A stretch of DNA of 14,139 nt from Clostridiaceae bacterium (GTDB taxonomy: Bacteria > Bacillota > Clostridia > Oscillospirales > Acutalibacteraceae). The notes under the pieces are model-generated. The model was not told the origin of the DNA and did no database searches. It saw only the letters and a program-made list of their open reading frames with translations. The stretch covers positions 1 through 14,139 of the forward strand of contig JAEEHZ010000106.1 in assembly GCA_016281115.1 (NCBI GenBank), in the 5' to 3' direction. The position numbers and the translations under genes were made by a program. Positions 7,515 to 14,139 of this stretch are shown piece by piece; positions within the stretch are counted from its first letter, which is position 1, and each line of letters starts with the position of its first letter.

Positions 7515-7922
7515 ATGGCTACTAATAAACCTACAGTTTCCGCCAATCCGGCAAAAGGTAACGCGGAAACTGTTAAAACACAAATAAGCACAGAAACAAA
7601 ACCGGATGAAACTGTTAAACAGAACGAAACAGGAACACAGCCTGCAGACAATCAGGCGGAAACTGAAAAAACTGTAAATACAGAAACAAAACCGGATGAA
7701 ACAGCCGGAAAAGACGAAACAGCCGGAAAGTCAGAAAAAGACAAAGAAGGTTTTGATGATGATGATACTGTTATCATCGTTTCAAAAAGCCGCGCTGGAA
7801 AGTCTATTACAGCTAACACAACAAATATCATTACATTTGATAAAAGTGGTAAAGCTGAATGTTCTGGATTTGAAGCAAAGTATTTGCTTGCATCCGGCTT
7901 GGGTTTTGAGCTTTCAAAATAA
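7515..7922 (+). CDS. Small capsid-proximal protein with repetitive N-terminus
   Basis: A 135-aa protein with AAGGAGA 4 nt before the ATG. Residues about 1-80 are low-complexity (Thr, Glu, Lys, Pro) with two copies of TETKPDET and two of DETAGK, and are probably disordered. Residues about 83-135 form a compact domain (DDTVIIVSKSRAGKSI, ITFDKSGKAECSGFEA, YLLASGLGFEL). A similar short domain occurs in proteins encoded right after capsid genes in other phages, so a decoration or head-completion role is likely but inferred from position. RAGKSI is not a P-loop: the spacing and context do not fit. Confidence 0.65.
   Translation: MATNKPTVSANPAKGNAETVKTQISTETKPDETVKQNETGTQPADNQAETEKTVNTETKPDETAGKDETAGKSEKDKEGFDDDDTVIIVSKSRAGKSITANTTNIITFDKSGKAECSGFEAKYLLASGLGFELSK
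7590..7702 (+). repeat. 23-bp direct repeat within the capsid-proximal gene
   Basis: The same 23 bp occur at 7590-7612 and 7680-7702, exactly 90 nt (30 codons) apart, so the frame is kept. The repeat encodes TETKPDET. The perfect DNA identity suggests a recent in-frame duplication of a linker segment. Confidence 0.85.
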
Positions 7923-7933
7923 TTAAGGTAATT

Positions 7934-9151
7934 ATGGCAATATTCGCTGAAAGTACATCTAAAAGAGTTCTCATTACTATAGATGATGATGCAGATAAAA
8001 AATACATCTTGCAACGTGCATTCTATAAAGACAGAACATGGAAAACATGGACTGGAAGCGAATTTGCCGTAATTCCTGAAAATCCAGAAATATCGGATAA
8101 TGATATACCCACAGACCCGGACACCGATCCAGACACAAACACAGACCCGGACACAAACACAGAAGAACCAATAAAGGCGCTTGCTATTGATGCAGGTGAT
8201 TTTATTGATTCATCCGTTACAGACGGACTATGGGAATACAGATATTACCCGGCAGATATAGATAAACCTGAATTCAAAGATTTTAAGTTTAGTAAATGGG
8301 TAAAATTCGGAACACCTGATGCAGTAGGATATTCTTTCAACAATTATCATCCTGCTGCTGGTGAATGGGGCACAATCGTAACGCCGGATGATATGCGCTA
8401 TACCTATCTTTGGGGAACTGACTTAAAAGCCACAAACGGCACGGATTTTACTGATGAACAAATTCAGTTTTTTATCGATGAAAGCCTTGCTTACATGGAA
8501 AGAGAACTAAATTTGACGCTCAAGAAGCGCGTTATTAAGTCAGAAGCCCGGCAAAGAGGTCTTCAAAAAGGCGTTGATTATGATACAGAAGAAGCCTTGT
8601 ATGATTTTTCGTATAGAAAAATTCAGCGCTACGGAATGATTCAGACACGCCAAAGACCGATTATCAACGTTGATAAATGCGAACTCATTTATAAAGACAG
8701 AACAAAAAAAGATTTATTACCTTCTGTTGTAATTGACTACACAAAAGGAATCGTAAAGTTTTTGGAACGTCCTTATAAACCTTCTGAAAGAAATACAGGC
8801 ATTACAAGCGCTTTATTTGCATATGGACAGGAAACTTTTCAAAGCAGATTGTTCTATGCAATTGACTATTCAGCCGGTTATGAAACATCGGACGAAATAC
8901 CGGCGGATTTAAGACAAGCAATCGCAAAAGTTGCGGCAATTTCGCTGCTTAACATTATCGGTGACGGCCTTATGTCTGGTTTTAGTTCAAGTTCACTTTC
9001 TCTTGATGGTATGTCAGAATCATTCAGCTCTACACAATCAGCTACATCGGCTTATTTTGGTGCTCGAATTTCACAGTACAAAGACGACATAAAACAATAC
9101 ATTCAGGAAAACAAATATAAATTCGGTTTTCTTCCAATGGGATGTTTATAG
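7934..9151 (+). CDS. Head-tail adaptor/connector with N-terminal extension
   Basis: A 405-aa protein. Residues about 185-405 have the features of gp6-like head-tail connectors: TDEQIQFFIDESLAYMEREL (a helix near 185-206), a YDFSYRKIQRYGMIQTRQRPI segment, a beta region, then IPADLRQAIAKVAAISLLNI and a Ser-rich loop before a final helix. Such proteins form a ring under the portal. In front sits an extra region: a small N-terminal domain (1-50), an Asp-Pro/Asn-Thr repeat linker (59-78), and a second domain (about 82-180) rich in Trp and Tyr. Typical connectors are 100-200 aa, so this is a fusion. The ribosome binding site is AAGGT. It follows the capsid genes in the expected order. Confidence 0.7.
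   Translation: MAIFAESTSKRVLITIDDDADKKYILQRAFYKDRTWKTWTGSEFAVIPENPEISDNDIPTDPDTDPDTNTDPDTNTEEPIKALAIDAGDFIDSSVTDGLWEYRYYPADIDKPEFKDFKFSKWVKFGTPDAVGYSFNNYHPAAGEWGTIVTPDDMRYTYLWGTDLKATNGTDFTDEQIQFFIDESLAYMERELNLTLKKRVIKSEARQRGLQKGVDYDTEEALYDFSYRKIQRYGMIQTRQRPIINVDKCELIYKDRTKKDLLPSVVIDYTKGIVKFLERPYKPSERNTGITSALFAYGQETFQSRLFYAIDYSAGYETSDEIPADLRQAIAKVAAISLLNIIGDGLMSGFSSSSLSLDGMSESFSSTQSATSAYFGARISQYKDDIKQYIQENKYKFGFLPMGCL
8111..8154 (+). repeat. Short direct repeat encoding the Asp-Pro linker
   Basis: A 14-bp unit occurs at 8111-8124 and 8141-8154, 30 nt apart, and encodes the DPDT/NTDPDTNT linker of the adaptor protein. It is in frame and probably tunes linker length by slippage. Confidence 0.75.
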
Positions 9152-9160
9152 GGGGTTCAG

Positions 9161-9886
9161 ATGGCAGATTTTACCATGAAAAAATTGAAAGTTGCTGGAA
9201 TCCCTGATTATGACAACGCGATAGGACAGAAAAAACCAGAAAATACAGGACTTACGCCGGAAGAAATAATGACAAATATGATTTTGCCATTCGACAAGCA
9301 ACATCCGGTTGTGATAACTGAAAATTGTGAAACGGGCAAGATTGAGTATGATGCAAAGATTGAAATTGCGCGGAAAGACATTGTTGTTACTCTTGGCGAA
9401 GGCTCATATAACGGACAAAGACTTGTTATAGTTGCTGGATTCAATGATGAAGGTACGGCAAAAATAATTCTTGAAGAAGAAAAAGAAAAGACAATAAGCG
9501 CCGGTAAAGTAATTGAATATTTTTGGAGTCAAAATCACTGGACAGGTGGAAGCAGCGGCAGCGGTTTAGGCAGCGGCGAAAGTTGCAGAATTTTCGGTGT
9601 TATTGACGGGAATACGGCGACATTCACGAGCGAAGAATTCATAGGCGTTGATGAAGATTATCTGATTGAGCTTTTCTGCTCAAACAAAGATGTAAAAATT
9701 AGGGAAAAGACAGTTCAAGATCACAGTCTTATTGTAACGTATGACCGCAGCGTGGAAGGTTGCGATTGTGTTGCAATAGTGACAACGGATGCCGGGAGCA
9801 TTGCAGCCGAAATCGGCAGAATAACGGAAGAAACGGAGAATATTTTATTCCCCGAAGAAATAATTACGGAGGCTAATAATGGCTAG
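9161..9886 (+). CDS. Head/tail fibre-like structural protein (module A)
   Basis: A 241-aa protein that starts after an AGGGGG site following the adaptor stop. Residues about 47-127 have the strand pattern of fibre and spike domains (IVVTLGEGSYNGQRLVIVAG...ISAGKVIEYFWSQNHW). A Gly/Ser linker (129-139) joins this to a C-terminal domain (142-210: IDGNTATFTSEEF, LIVTYD). That domain is clearly homologous to the C-terminal domain of the 11097 gene product. A helical tail follows. The gene overlaps the next one by 8 nt, which implies coupled translation. It is probably a virion surface protein. I cannot tell whether it sits on the capsid or the tail. Confidence 0.65.
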   Translation: MADFTMKKLKVAGIPDYDNAIGQKKPENTGLTPEEIMTNMILPFDKQHPVVITENCETGKIEYDAKIEIARKDIVVTLGEGSYNGQRLVIVAGFNDEGTAKIILEEEKEKTISAGKVIEYFWSQNHWTGGSSGSGLGSGESCRIFGVIDGNTATFTSEEFIGVDEDYLIELFCSNKDVKIREKTVQDHSLIVTYDRSVEGCDCVAIVTTDAGSIAAEIGRITEETENILFPEEIITEANNG

Positions 9887-10955
9887 ATTTGTTACACGCA
9901 GCTATTTGCTTGTACAGTTCAAGAATTTCTGGAATTTCATCCAGAGTAAATTTGTAAAAAAAATTAAGGTAAACGGTGAAGAAATTGCCGTCAATGCAGA
10001 GGACGGCTCGGTAAACATCGAAATCCCGGAAGGTGCAGAGTATTCGCTTGCTAAAGCCGAAACAGCGGCGGAAGGTTTTCTTGCGACATATCATCTTACA
10101 AAGAACGGTGAAAACGTCGGCGAAGCAATCAACATTCCAAAAGACTATCTTGTAAAAGATGCAGCAGTAAAGACTGTTGAAGCCGAAGACGATCCGGTAG
10201 AAGGTTATGCTGTTGGCGAAAAGTACATTGATTTTACCGTCAATACAAAAGGCAAAGACGGTAACGAAACACACCTGTATATCAGGGTTGCAGACCTTGT
10301 AAAGCCGTATGTGTTCGGCGACGGCCTTGTGCTTGATGAAGAAACAAACACTGTTTCAGTTGATGATTACAGCGTAGTGCGTAGTGTACCCGATATTGAA
10401 GCATTCGCTGAAAAAATCGGTTGGAATGACCCTGATACTGATATTAACAAACTGAAAAATGTTGTTGCTATCTCTACCTACGGAATAAACAAGGTTCAAT
10501 ATGCAATGGCCGAAATCGTAAGAGCAACCGTAGGCGGCGTTGAGGGTTTGTATCTTGGCGTATCAATGAAAGGGCGAGCGAATGCTGAATACAAAGAGAG
10601 AACCATTGTAATTGACGATGAAGGTCACACTGTAAGGGCTTTCGTTTGCCCGGAATGTTATATTCCGCTTGAAATCGGGCGTATGATTACAAAAATTGAC
10701 GAAACAGACCCTAACAGAACTTATGTCCGCCTTTCTTCGGAGACGTCGGATTTAGAATTTTGGGAACGTGACTACGGATGTTTTGCAGTATATTATGATT
10801 ACGGCGACAGACAGGTAGGGTTGATTGAGGGCAACGGTCAGACTGTTGTTCTTGGCGAAAAAGTAAAAAATGCAGGTGTTTATTGGATTGGCCCTGCCAG
10901 AGAAGATGTCGGAGAGGGTTATAACATTGACTTTGAGACAGAGCTGACAGTTTAA
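9879..10955 (+). CDS. Head-fibre-like structural protein (module B)
   Basis: A 358-aa protein with GGAGG 6 nt before its ATG, which lies inside the end of the previous gene. The first 25 residues (MARFVTRSYLLVQFKNF) form a short helix also found at the start of the 11097 product. Residues about 50-150 (AEYSLAKAETAAEGFLATYH, LTKNGENVGEAINIPKDYL, DDPVEGYAVGEKYIDF) match a domain common in phage head-fibre proteins. The C-terminal part (about 175-358) is beta-rich, ends in an acidic tail and is not recognised. It is probably a fibre that attaches by its N-terminal helix. Assignment to head rather than tail is based on similar domains and on the neighbouring adaptor gene. Confidence 0.65.
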   Translation: MARFVTRSYLLVQFKNFWNFIQSKFVKKIKVNGEEIAVNAEDGSVNIEIPEGAEYSLAKAETAAEGFLATYHLTKNGENVGEAINIPKDYLVKDAAVKTVEAEDDPVEGYAVGEKYIDFTVNTKGKDGNETHLYIRVADLVKPYVFGDGLVLDEETNTVSVDDYSVVRSVPDIEAFAEKIGWNDPDTDINKLKNVVAISTYGINKVQYAMAEIVRATVGGVEGLYLGVSMKGRANAEYKERTIVIDDEGHTVRAFVCPECYIPLEIGRMITKIDETDPNRTYVRLSSETSDLEFWERDYGCFAVYYDYGDRQVGLIEGNGQTVVLGEKVKNAGVYWIGPAREDVGEGYNIDFETELTV

Positions 10956-10967
10956 TTTATCCGGTTT

Positions 10968-10991
10968 ACGGCGGTGCTTCGGCGCTGCCGT
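10968..10991 (+). other. Very stable RNA hairpin with UUCG tetraloop
   Basis: A 10-bp stem pairs 10968-10977 (ACGGCGGTGC) with 10982-10991 (GCGCTGCCGT), including two G-T wobbles, and is closed by C(TTCG)G, the most stable tetraloop class. It lies 13 nt after a stop codon. It is followed by TATATATCATCTTG and not by a T-run, so it is a weak terminator at best. It may protect the upstream mRNA 3' end or mark a processing site. Confidence 0.8.
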
Positions 10992-11016
10992 ATATATCAT
11001 CTTGTAGGACGGAACT

Positions 11017-11100
11017 ATGGTATTCTTTAACATTGACGAAGACACGGAAAAATCGTTCAGAGAACAGTTCAATGAAATTATAGGAGTGATTATAAGATGA
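11017..11100 (+). CDS. Possible 27-aa mini-gene coupled to the next gene
   Basis: ATG 11017 has AGGA 7 nt upstream (11006-11009) and reads 27 codons (MVFFNIDEDTEKSFREQF and onward) to a TGA at 11098-11100. That stop overlaps the ATG of the next gene as ATGA. The next gene's own AGGAG (11082-11086) lies inside it. The peptide is acidic and amphipathic. It could be a functional micro-protein or a leader that loads ribosomes onto the downstream gene. Support is the ribosome binding site and the perfect overlap only. Confidence 0.45.
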   Translation: MVFFNIDEDTEKSFREQFNEIIGVIIR

Positions 11101-11537
11101 GATTTATCACACGCCGCTATCTTGTAAACCAGTTCCAGAATTTTGTTGATAATGTTCTTTGTAAATACGGCAAAGTAAAAGAACTTACCCATGCAGAATA
11201 CAGTAATTTGCCTGCAGAAAAAGCCACTGACGGCATTGTTTATTTTATCAGCGACACAGGCACAATAATTAAAAATGGAATAACATACAATCCTGAACCG
11301 GGAAGCGGTGAAAATAAAATAGTAGAAATTAGCGGTTCTGTTGACGGTAAAACAGTTACATTCACAAGCGATATTGTTTTTGGCAGCAATGATAATTTTG
11401 GGCTGAAAATTTACGCATCAGAATCAAGATATATAAAACAAAAAGTAGAAGACGGAAACACCTTAACAGTTACTTATGATAAGGAATTCAGCGAAAACGC
11501 AAAAGTTGTAATGATTGCAAGGAGATTGACAGCATGA
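11097..11537 (+). CDS. Chimeric fibre-like protein sharing modules with its neighbours
   Basis: A 146-aa protein. Its N-terminus (MRFITRRYLVNQFQNF) repeats that of the 9879 product. Residues 30-65 (YSNLPAEKATDGIVYFISDT) are a module common in phage fibre and baseplate proteins. After a GSGE linker, residues about 75-145 (SVDGKTVTFTSD...NTLTVTYDKEF) are homologous to the C-terminal domain of the 9161 product. It therefore looks like a recombination product of the two. AGGAG lies 10 nt before the ATG. The stop overlaps the next start as ATGA. Confidence 0.65.
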   Translation: MRFITRRYLVNQFQNFVDNVLCKYGKVKELTHAEYSNLPAEKATDGIVYFISDTGTIIKNGITYNPEPGSGENKIVEISGSVDGKTVTFTSDIVFGSNDNFGLKIYASESRYIKQKVEDGNTLTVTYDKEFSENAKVVMIARRLTA

Positions 11538-11962
11538 TTTTATTTGAAACATGTGAAGGCGGCGGAGTTGGAAACGGTGCATTATATGCAGAATGTTCAA
11601 CAGCAAGCAATGTTCAAGATAAAAAAATAGTAATTGAAGATTTGGAAGAACTCAAGCCGGGCATGACATTCAACGTCAAATTCATCAATGCGAACACTTT
11701 CGGCACTTATGATTCTAATTATGTAGTAGGAACGCCGCCAACATTGCAGATAAATGAATTACCGGCAAAACCGATTAAATGCGGCGGTAGAAATGTTGGT
11801 GTTGGTTTTGTTGCCGCTGGTGATATACATACTTTTGTTTATGACGGTACAGCATTCAATGATGTTACATCAGATGTAGTTTTCAAGAATGCAAACGCAA
11901 TTATGTATAGAAGCGGTGCATATAACACATGGAACGGTTCTGACTTGAATTTTGTTTTCTAG
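11534..11962 (+). CDS. Fibre-like beta-domain protein
   Basis: A 142-aa protein whose ATG overlaps the preceding stop (ATGA) and has AAGGAGA 8 nt upstream. After a Gly-rich start, residues 18-110 (YAECSTASNVQDKKIVIEDL, PGMTFNVKFINANT, LQINELPAKPI, HTFVYDGTAF) match a widespread single-domain module of phage tail or head fibres. It is built of beta strands, with the TxxN-type turn seen in relatives. It ends NGSDLNFVF, also typical of the module. It is likely a trimerising virion surface protein. Receptor or attachment function is not shown by the sequence. Confidence 0.65.
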   Translation: MILFETCEGGGVGNGALYAECSTASNVQDKKIVIEDLEELKPGMTFNVKFINANTFGTYDSNYVVGTPPTLQINELPAKPIKCGGRNVGVGFVAAGDIHTFVYDGTAFNDVTSDVVFKNANAIMYRSGAYNTWNGSDLNFVF

Positions 11963-11975
11963 GAGTCAATCGGCA

Positions 11976-12338
11976 ATGGGTTATATTAGAAAGAATGACA
12001 CAATTGTACACAGTGATCCGCCTGTAAAAACAAGACTTCGCGCATATGGTATGCACGGATTGGTAAATAATTATGGGAATATGTCAACAAACAACCCGTA
12101 TCAGTTTAAAATGCCTTGTAACGGGTTTGTTCAGGTATGCTTTCAGCGTGGTGGAAATGGAAATACTATAGCGATCAGCGTTGACGGCGTGGATGTGGCG
12201 CATTATCCGACGTATTCATCTTGGTCAGCAGGTATATTAACTTGTTTTGCCGGACAAGGGCAAACTGTACGTGTAAGAACTGACGGCGGCCCGTTCTATA
12301 TAAACAAAATATCAGCACAAGCTTTAGTGCTTGAGTGA
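11976..12338 (+). CDS. Small fibre-tip or decoration-like protein
   Basis: A 120-aa protein. I choose ATG 11976, with AGGAGT (11961-11966) 9 nt upstream; an upstream in-frame TTG at 11952 lies inside the previous gene and has no such site. It opens MGYIRK, echoed by MGFIQK in the next gene. Residues about 40-120 have the pattern of a jelly-roll or carbohydrate-binding-like domain (YQFKMPCNGFVQVCFQRG, IAISVDGVDVAHY, QTVRVRTDGGPFYINKI). Three Cys lie in strands. It is likely a virion surface protein; binding of glycans is an inference from fold style only. Confidence 0.55.
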   Translation: MGYIRKNDTIVHSDPPVKTRLRAYGMHGLVNNYGNMSTNNPYQFKMPCNGFVQVCFQRGGNGNTIAISVDGVDVAHYPTYSSWSAGILTCFAGQGQTVRVRTDGGPFYINKISAQALVLE

Positions 12339-12348
12339 GGGTTGAGCT

Positions 12349-12651
12349 ATGGGCTTTATTCAGAAAGCGGTTGTAACGGCAAACCCGGCACGGAAAAACG
12401 GCACTATATTTCAGAACAGCTATACAACTACAGAACAGTATCAGACAGGATATTGGATATATGAATATGAACAGGTCTATATTAGCTCATGGGATGTGTA
12501 TAGAAGATACATTGAAAACGGAAGATATGTACGTCGTGAATACATCGGCAATACTACAACTCTTGGAAGTTATGGCAGTACATCTGTACAACACCCAACT
12601 TACGGCACACGTACTGTAACAAGATGGAACACTAAATGGAGCAAAAGATGA
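12349..12651 (+). CDS. Tyr-rich small structural protein
   Basis: A 100-aa protein with GAGGG 7 nt before the ATG. The N-terminus MGFIQK resembles that of the previous gene. The rest is very rich in Tyr, Thr and Arg (YTTTEQYQTGYWIYEYEQVY, YRRYIENGRYVRREYIGN) and is basic at the end. There is no known domain. Low-complexity Tyr/Gly/Thr sequences of this kind occur in fibre-associated phage proteins. It overlaps the next gene by 4 nt. Confidence 0.55.
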   Translation: MGFIQKAVVTANPARKNGTIFQNSYTTTEQYQTGYWIYEYEQVYISSWDVYRRYIENGRYVRREYIGNTTTLGSYGSTSVQHPTYGTRTVTRWNTKWSKR

Positions 12652-13232
12652 ACCTCGATTTTTCTAATATTGGCATTACAGGCATTATTGCACTTCTCAT
12701 AATTGTTTCAGGTATTTCAGTTGCTTTGTTTTTTATTCTGAAAAATATCAAGATGCTTAGTATAAAAACAAACGCTATCACGCTTGAGACAGACAATTAT
12801 CTAAAGACACAGGTTAAAGCTGAAAGTTTGAACGAATCAAAAGGCTTTATCAAAAGGCAATGTGTGCTTGTAGAGCATTATATAGGTGTTATTGCCGGTG
12901 ATTTACGCGAGCTTTTTTCGCAGAATTTTGATTTAACACATGAAGAAAAGAATAAAATTCATGTACTCGTAGACTTGTTTATTGCCAAGCTGCAAACACA
13001 AATAATCAACAATTTTACAGAAAATCACATAGGCAAAACGCCGGATGAAATTACAGAATATACACAATTACGCGCAAGAGAATACACGGCTTTTACTAAA
13101 AATTTTTTTGATACATATGATTGGTTTGTTCCCGGAAAAAGACTCAAGGATGCAATCAATCATTTACCGGTAGACTATTACTTTACAAAACTATTCGTTA
13201 TTTATAGTGACGGTAAAGCAATAGAAAAGTGA
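12648..13232 (+). CDS. Single-span membrane protein of unknown function
   Basis: A 194-aa protein. ATG 12648 overlaps the preceding stop (ATGA) and has GGAG about 7 nt upstream, so I prefer it to the in-frame ATG 12636, whose upstream sequence lacks a good site. Residues about 6-32 form one hydrophobic segment (GIIALLIIVSGISVALFFIL) followed by Lys-rich residues, so the long C-terminal part is probably cytoplasmic. That part is largely helical with charged and aromatic residues (YTQLRAREYTAFTKNFFDTY). It is too long and has too few spans for a usual holin. It could be a spanin-like, superinfection-exclusion or injection-related membrane protein. I do not recognise it. Confidence 0.6.
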   Translation: MNLDFSNIGITGIIALLIIVSGISVALFFILKNIKMLSIKTNAITLETDNYLKTQVKAESLNESKGFIKRQCVLVEHYIGVIAGDLRELFSQNFDLTHEEKNKIHVLVDLFIAKLQTQIINNFTENHIGKTPDEITEYTQLRAREYTAFTKNFFDTYDWFVPGKRLKDAINHLPVDYYFTKLFVIYSDGKAIEK

Positions 13233-13248
13233 CAGGCAGGAGTGATAT

Positions 13249-13971
13249 ATGAATTTACGAGAAGAAATTCGTGAAATGCTTGGAATTAAAGAAGAAATAA
13301 TGCACAAATCTATCAATGAGATTCTTGATGATGTAATTGAAAAAGCAAACGGCTACGGAAACAAAATTCCTGTCAAAAAAGAAACCGCTGACGGTAGAAT
13401 GATTACTTATTGGGTAAGCCCGGAAGACCTAAACGCCGGTAAAAACAAAGGACAGCAGAATTTATTTGACATTGATGATTCTCAAAAAGCAAGCAATGAT
13501 GATTATTTTGCAAATTGGGATAAACAAACATATAATTCTCAAATCAAACCGCTTGTTTCAAAAATGAAAGAAGTTGAGGACGATTACAAAGGTTTATCTG
13601 CCAGAATCGAAAACAAATATGCTAATTACAAATGGGATAGAGATACAAGAGACCTAGATATTCAGCTCGACTATGACACTTTGGCATATATGAACCGCTG
13701 CAAGCTGCATCCAGAACTCAAGCAGGAATATTACAAAGATTATCTGCAAGAGACAGACCGTAATTGTAAGAAATTGAATAACAGAAAGCTTGCAATGGCG
13801 CGCCTTAAAGTTGGAAGCGAAGTTATCTACAACGGCGAAAAGACAACAATTAAGAGCATCAGCAAACGCGGCTATCCTATTGTTTCAACTAAAAACGGCG
13901 ATAAAACATGTTTTGTTGATGAAATCGCAGATATTGACGCATTGATAGAAAAGTTTGCAATGGCAGCTTAA
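13249..13971 (+). CDS. Cargo-like protein with DNA-clamp-type motif, unknown function
   Basis: A 240-aa protein with AGGAG 6 nt before the ATG. An amphipathic N-terminal helix is followed by KKETADGRMITYWVSPED (43-60), which resembles the N-terminal part of the Zeta/BECR gene product (KNGKMTTVYVKNGEE). Residues 69-73 (QQNLF) look like a beta-clamp-binding peptide. Residues about 90-190 are helical and charged. Residues 186-226 (KVGSEVIYNGEKTTIKSI) form a small SH3-like barrel segment, similar to one near residues 80-125 of the Zeta/BECR protein. No catalytic motif is visible. I infer a small polyvalent-type protein that may be delivered with DNA. Confidence 0.6.
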   Translation: MNLREEIREMLGIKEEIMHKSINEILDDVIEKANGYGNKIPVKKETADGRMITYWVSPEDLNAGKNKGQQNLFDIDDSQKASNDDYFANWDKQTYNSQIKPLVSKMKEVEDDYKGLSARIENKYANYKWDRDTRDLDIQLDYDTLAYMNRCKLHPELKQEYYKDYLQETDRNCKKLNNRKLAMARLKVGSEVIYNGEKTTIKSISKRGYPIVSTKNGDKTCFVDEIADIDALIEKFAMAA

Positions 13972-13986
13972 TAAAGGCGGTACATA

Positions 13987-14139
13987 ATGAGTCAGGGGCT
14001 TGGTAAAAATTCACCGGTTGTATTACAACTTGGAAAAGCAAATTATGAAGCACTCATTCAAAGACACGGACAATGGATAAGATGGCGTGTAGCAAGAAAA
14101 TGTACTTGTTTGCAAAAGAATAGTCAGCAGCCGGATATA
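13987..14139 (+). CDS. Start of a Cys-containing phage structural protein (3'-truncated)
   Basis: ATG 13987 has AAGGCGG 6 nt upstream, and the frame stays open for 51 codons to the window edge. The protein begins MSQGLGKNSPVVLQLGKANY and contains RHGQWIRWR followed by a CxC pair (KCTCLQ). The pattern 'RHGxxxxWRxAxxCxC' is typical of phage head-tail or neck proteins that go on to a second Cys pair forming a zinc ribbon. That second pair would lie just beyond the window. A structural role is inferred from this pattern and from the gene order. Confidence 0.6.
   Translation, partial: MSQGLGKNSPVVLQLGKANYEALIQRHGQWIRWRVARKCTCLQKNSQQPDI

Noticed and set aside
6376..7651. Long minus-strand open frames opposite the capsid gene
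   Set aside because: They mirror the codon pattern of the + strand gene, have no ribosome binding sites and encode no recognisable protein.
7785..7815. RAGKSI in the capsid-proximal protein as a P-loop
   Set aside because: No GxxxxGK[ST] spacing and no following kinase or ATPase motifs.
11952..11975. TTG start for the 120-aa protein
   Set aside because: It lies within the previous gene without a Shine-Dalgarno, while ATG 11976 has AGGAGT 9 nt upstream and matches the MGFIQK start of the next gene.

Overview
The window is the virion head/neck region of a tailed double-stranded DNA bacteriophage or prophage. Every gene lies on the + strand. They are packed tightly, with ATGA-type stop/start overlaps and strong AGGAG-type ribosome binding sites. 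The DNA is AT-rich and the promoters look sigma70-like. This points to a phage of a low-GC bacterium, perhaps a gut Bacillota or a Treponema-like spirochaete. The host is an inference; nothing in the window fixes it.

Layout. (1) 1-4096: a 'cargo' block. It has the C-terminal end of one protein, then a 587-aa protein with a polyvalent-protein N-terminal domain and a DdrB-like ParB-superfamily domain, an 83-aa unknown protein, and a 612-aa fusion of a Zeta-toxin-type kinase with a BECR-type (barnase/EndoU/colicin/RelE-like) nuclease domain. Genes of this kind are known from phages and conjugative elements, where they are thought to enter the new host with the DNA. (2) 4097-4646: a regulatory island. 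A sigma70-type promoter drives a 74-aa gene. It is followed by a second consensus promoter, which is itself followed within about 50 nt by a strong intrinsic terminator. (3) 4647-9151: the head module. It has a prohead protease with a C-terminal scaffold domain (which also has its own internal start with a perfect Shine-Dalgarno), an HK97-fold major capsid protein with an Ig/FN3-like insert, a small protein after the capsid gene, and a head-tail adaptor with a long N-terminal extension. (4) 9161-12651: a run of small modular head- or tail-fibre-like proteins that share N-terminal and C-terminal pieces with one another, including an ATGA-coupled 27-codon mini-gene. (5) 12648-14139: a single-span membrane protein, another cargo-like protein, and the start of a Cys-containing neck or structural protein that runs off the window.

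How they fit together: the protease/scaffold and capsid proteins build and mature the prohead, the adaptor closes the portal vertex, and the fibre-like proteins probably decorate the capsid or tail. The polyvalent proteins may be packaged and delivered to act on host replication, translation or peptidoglycan precursors. The promoter-terminator arrangement before the protease gene is the most interesting regulatory feature. The combined Zeta-kinase/nuclease fusion and the candidate beta-clamp-binding peptides are the most interesting protein-level features.
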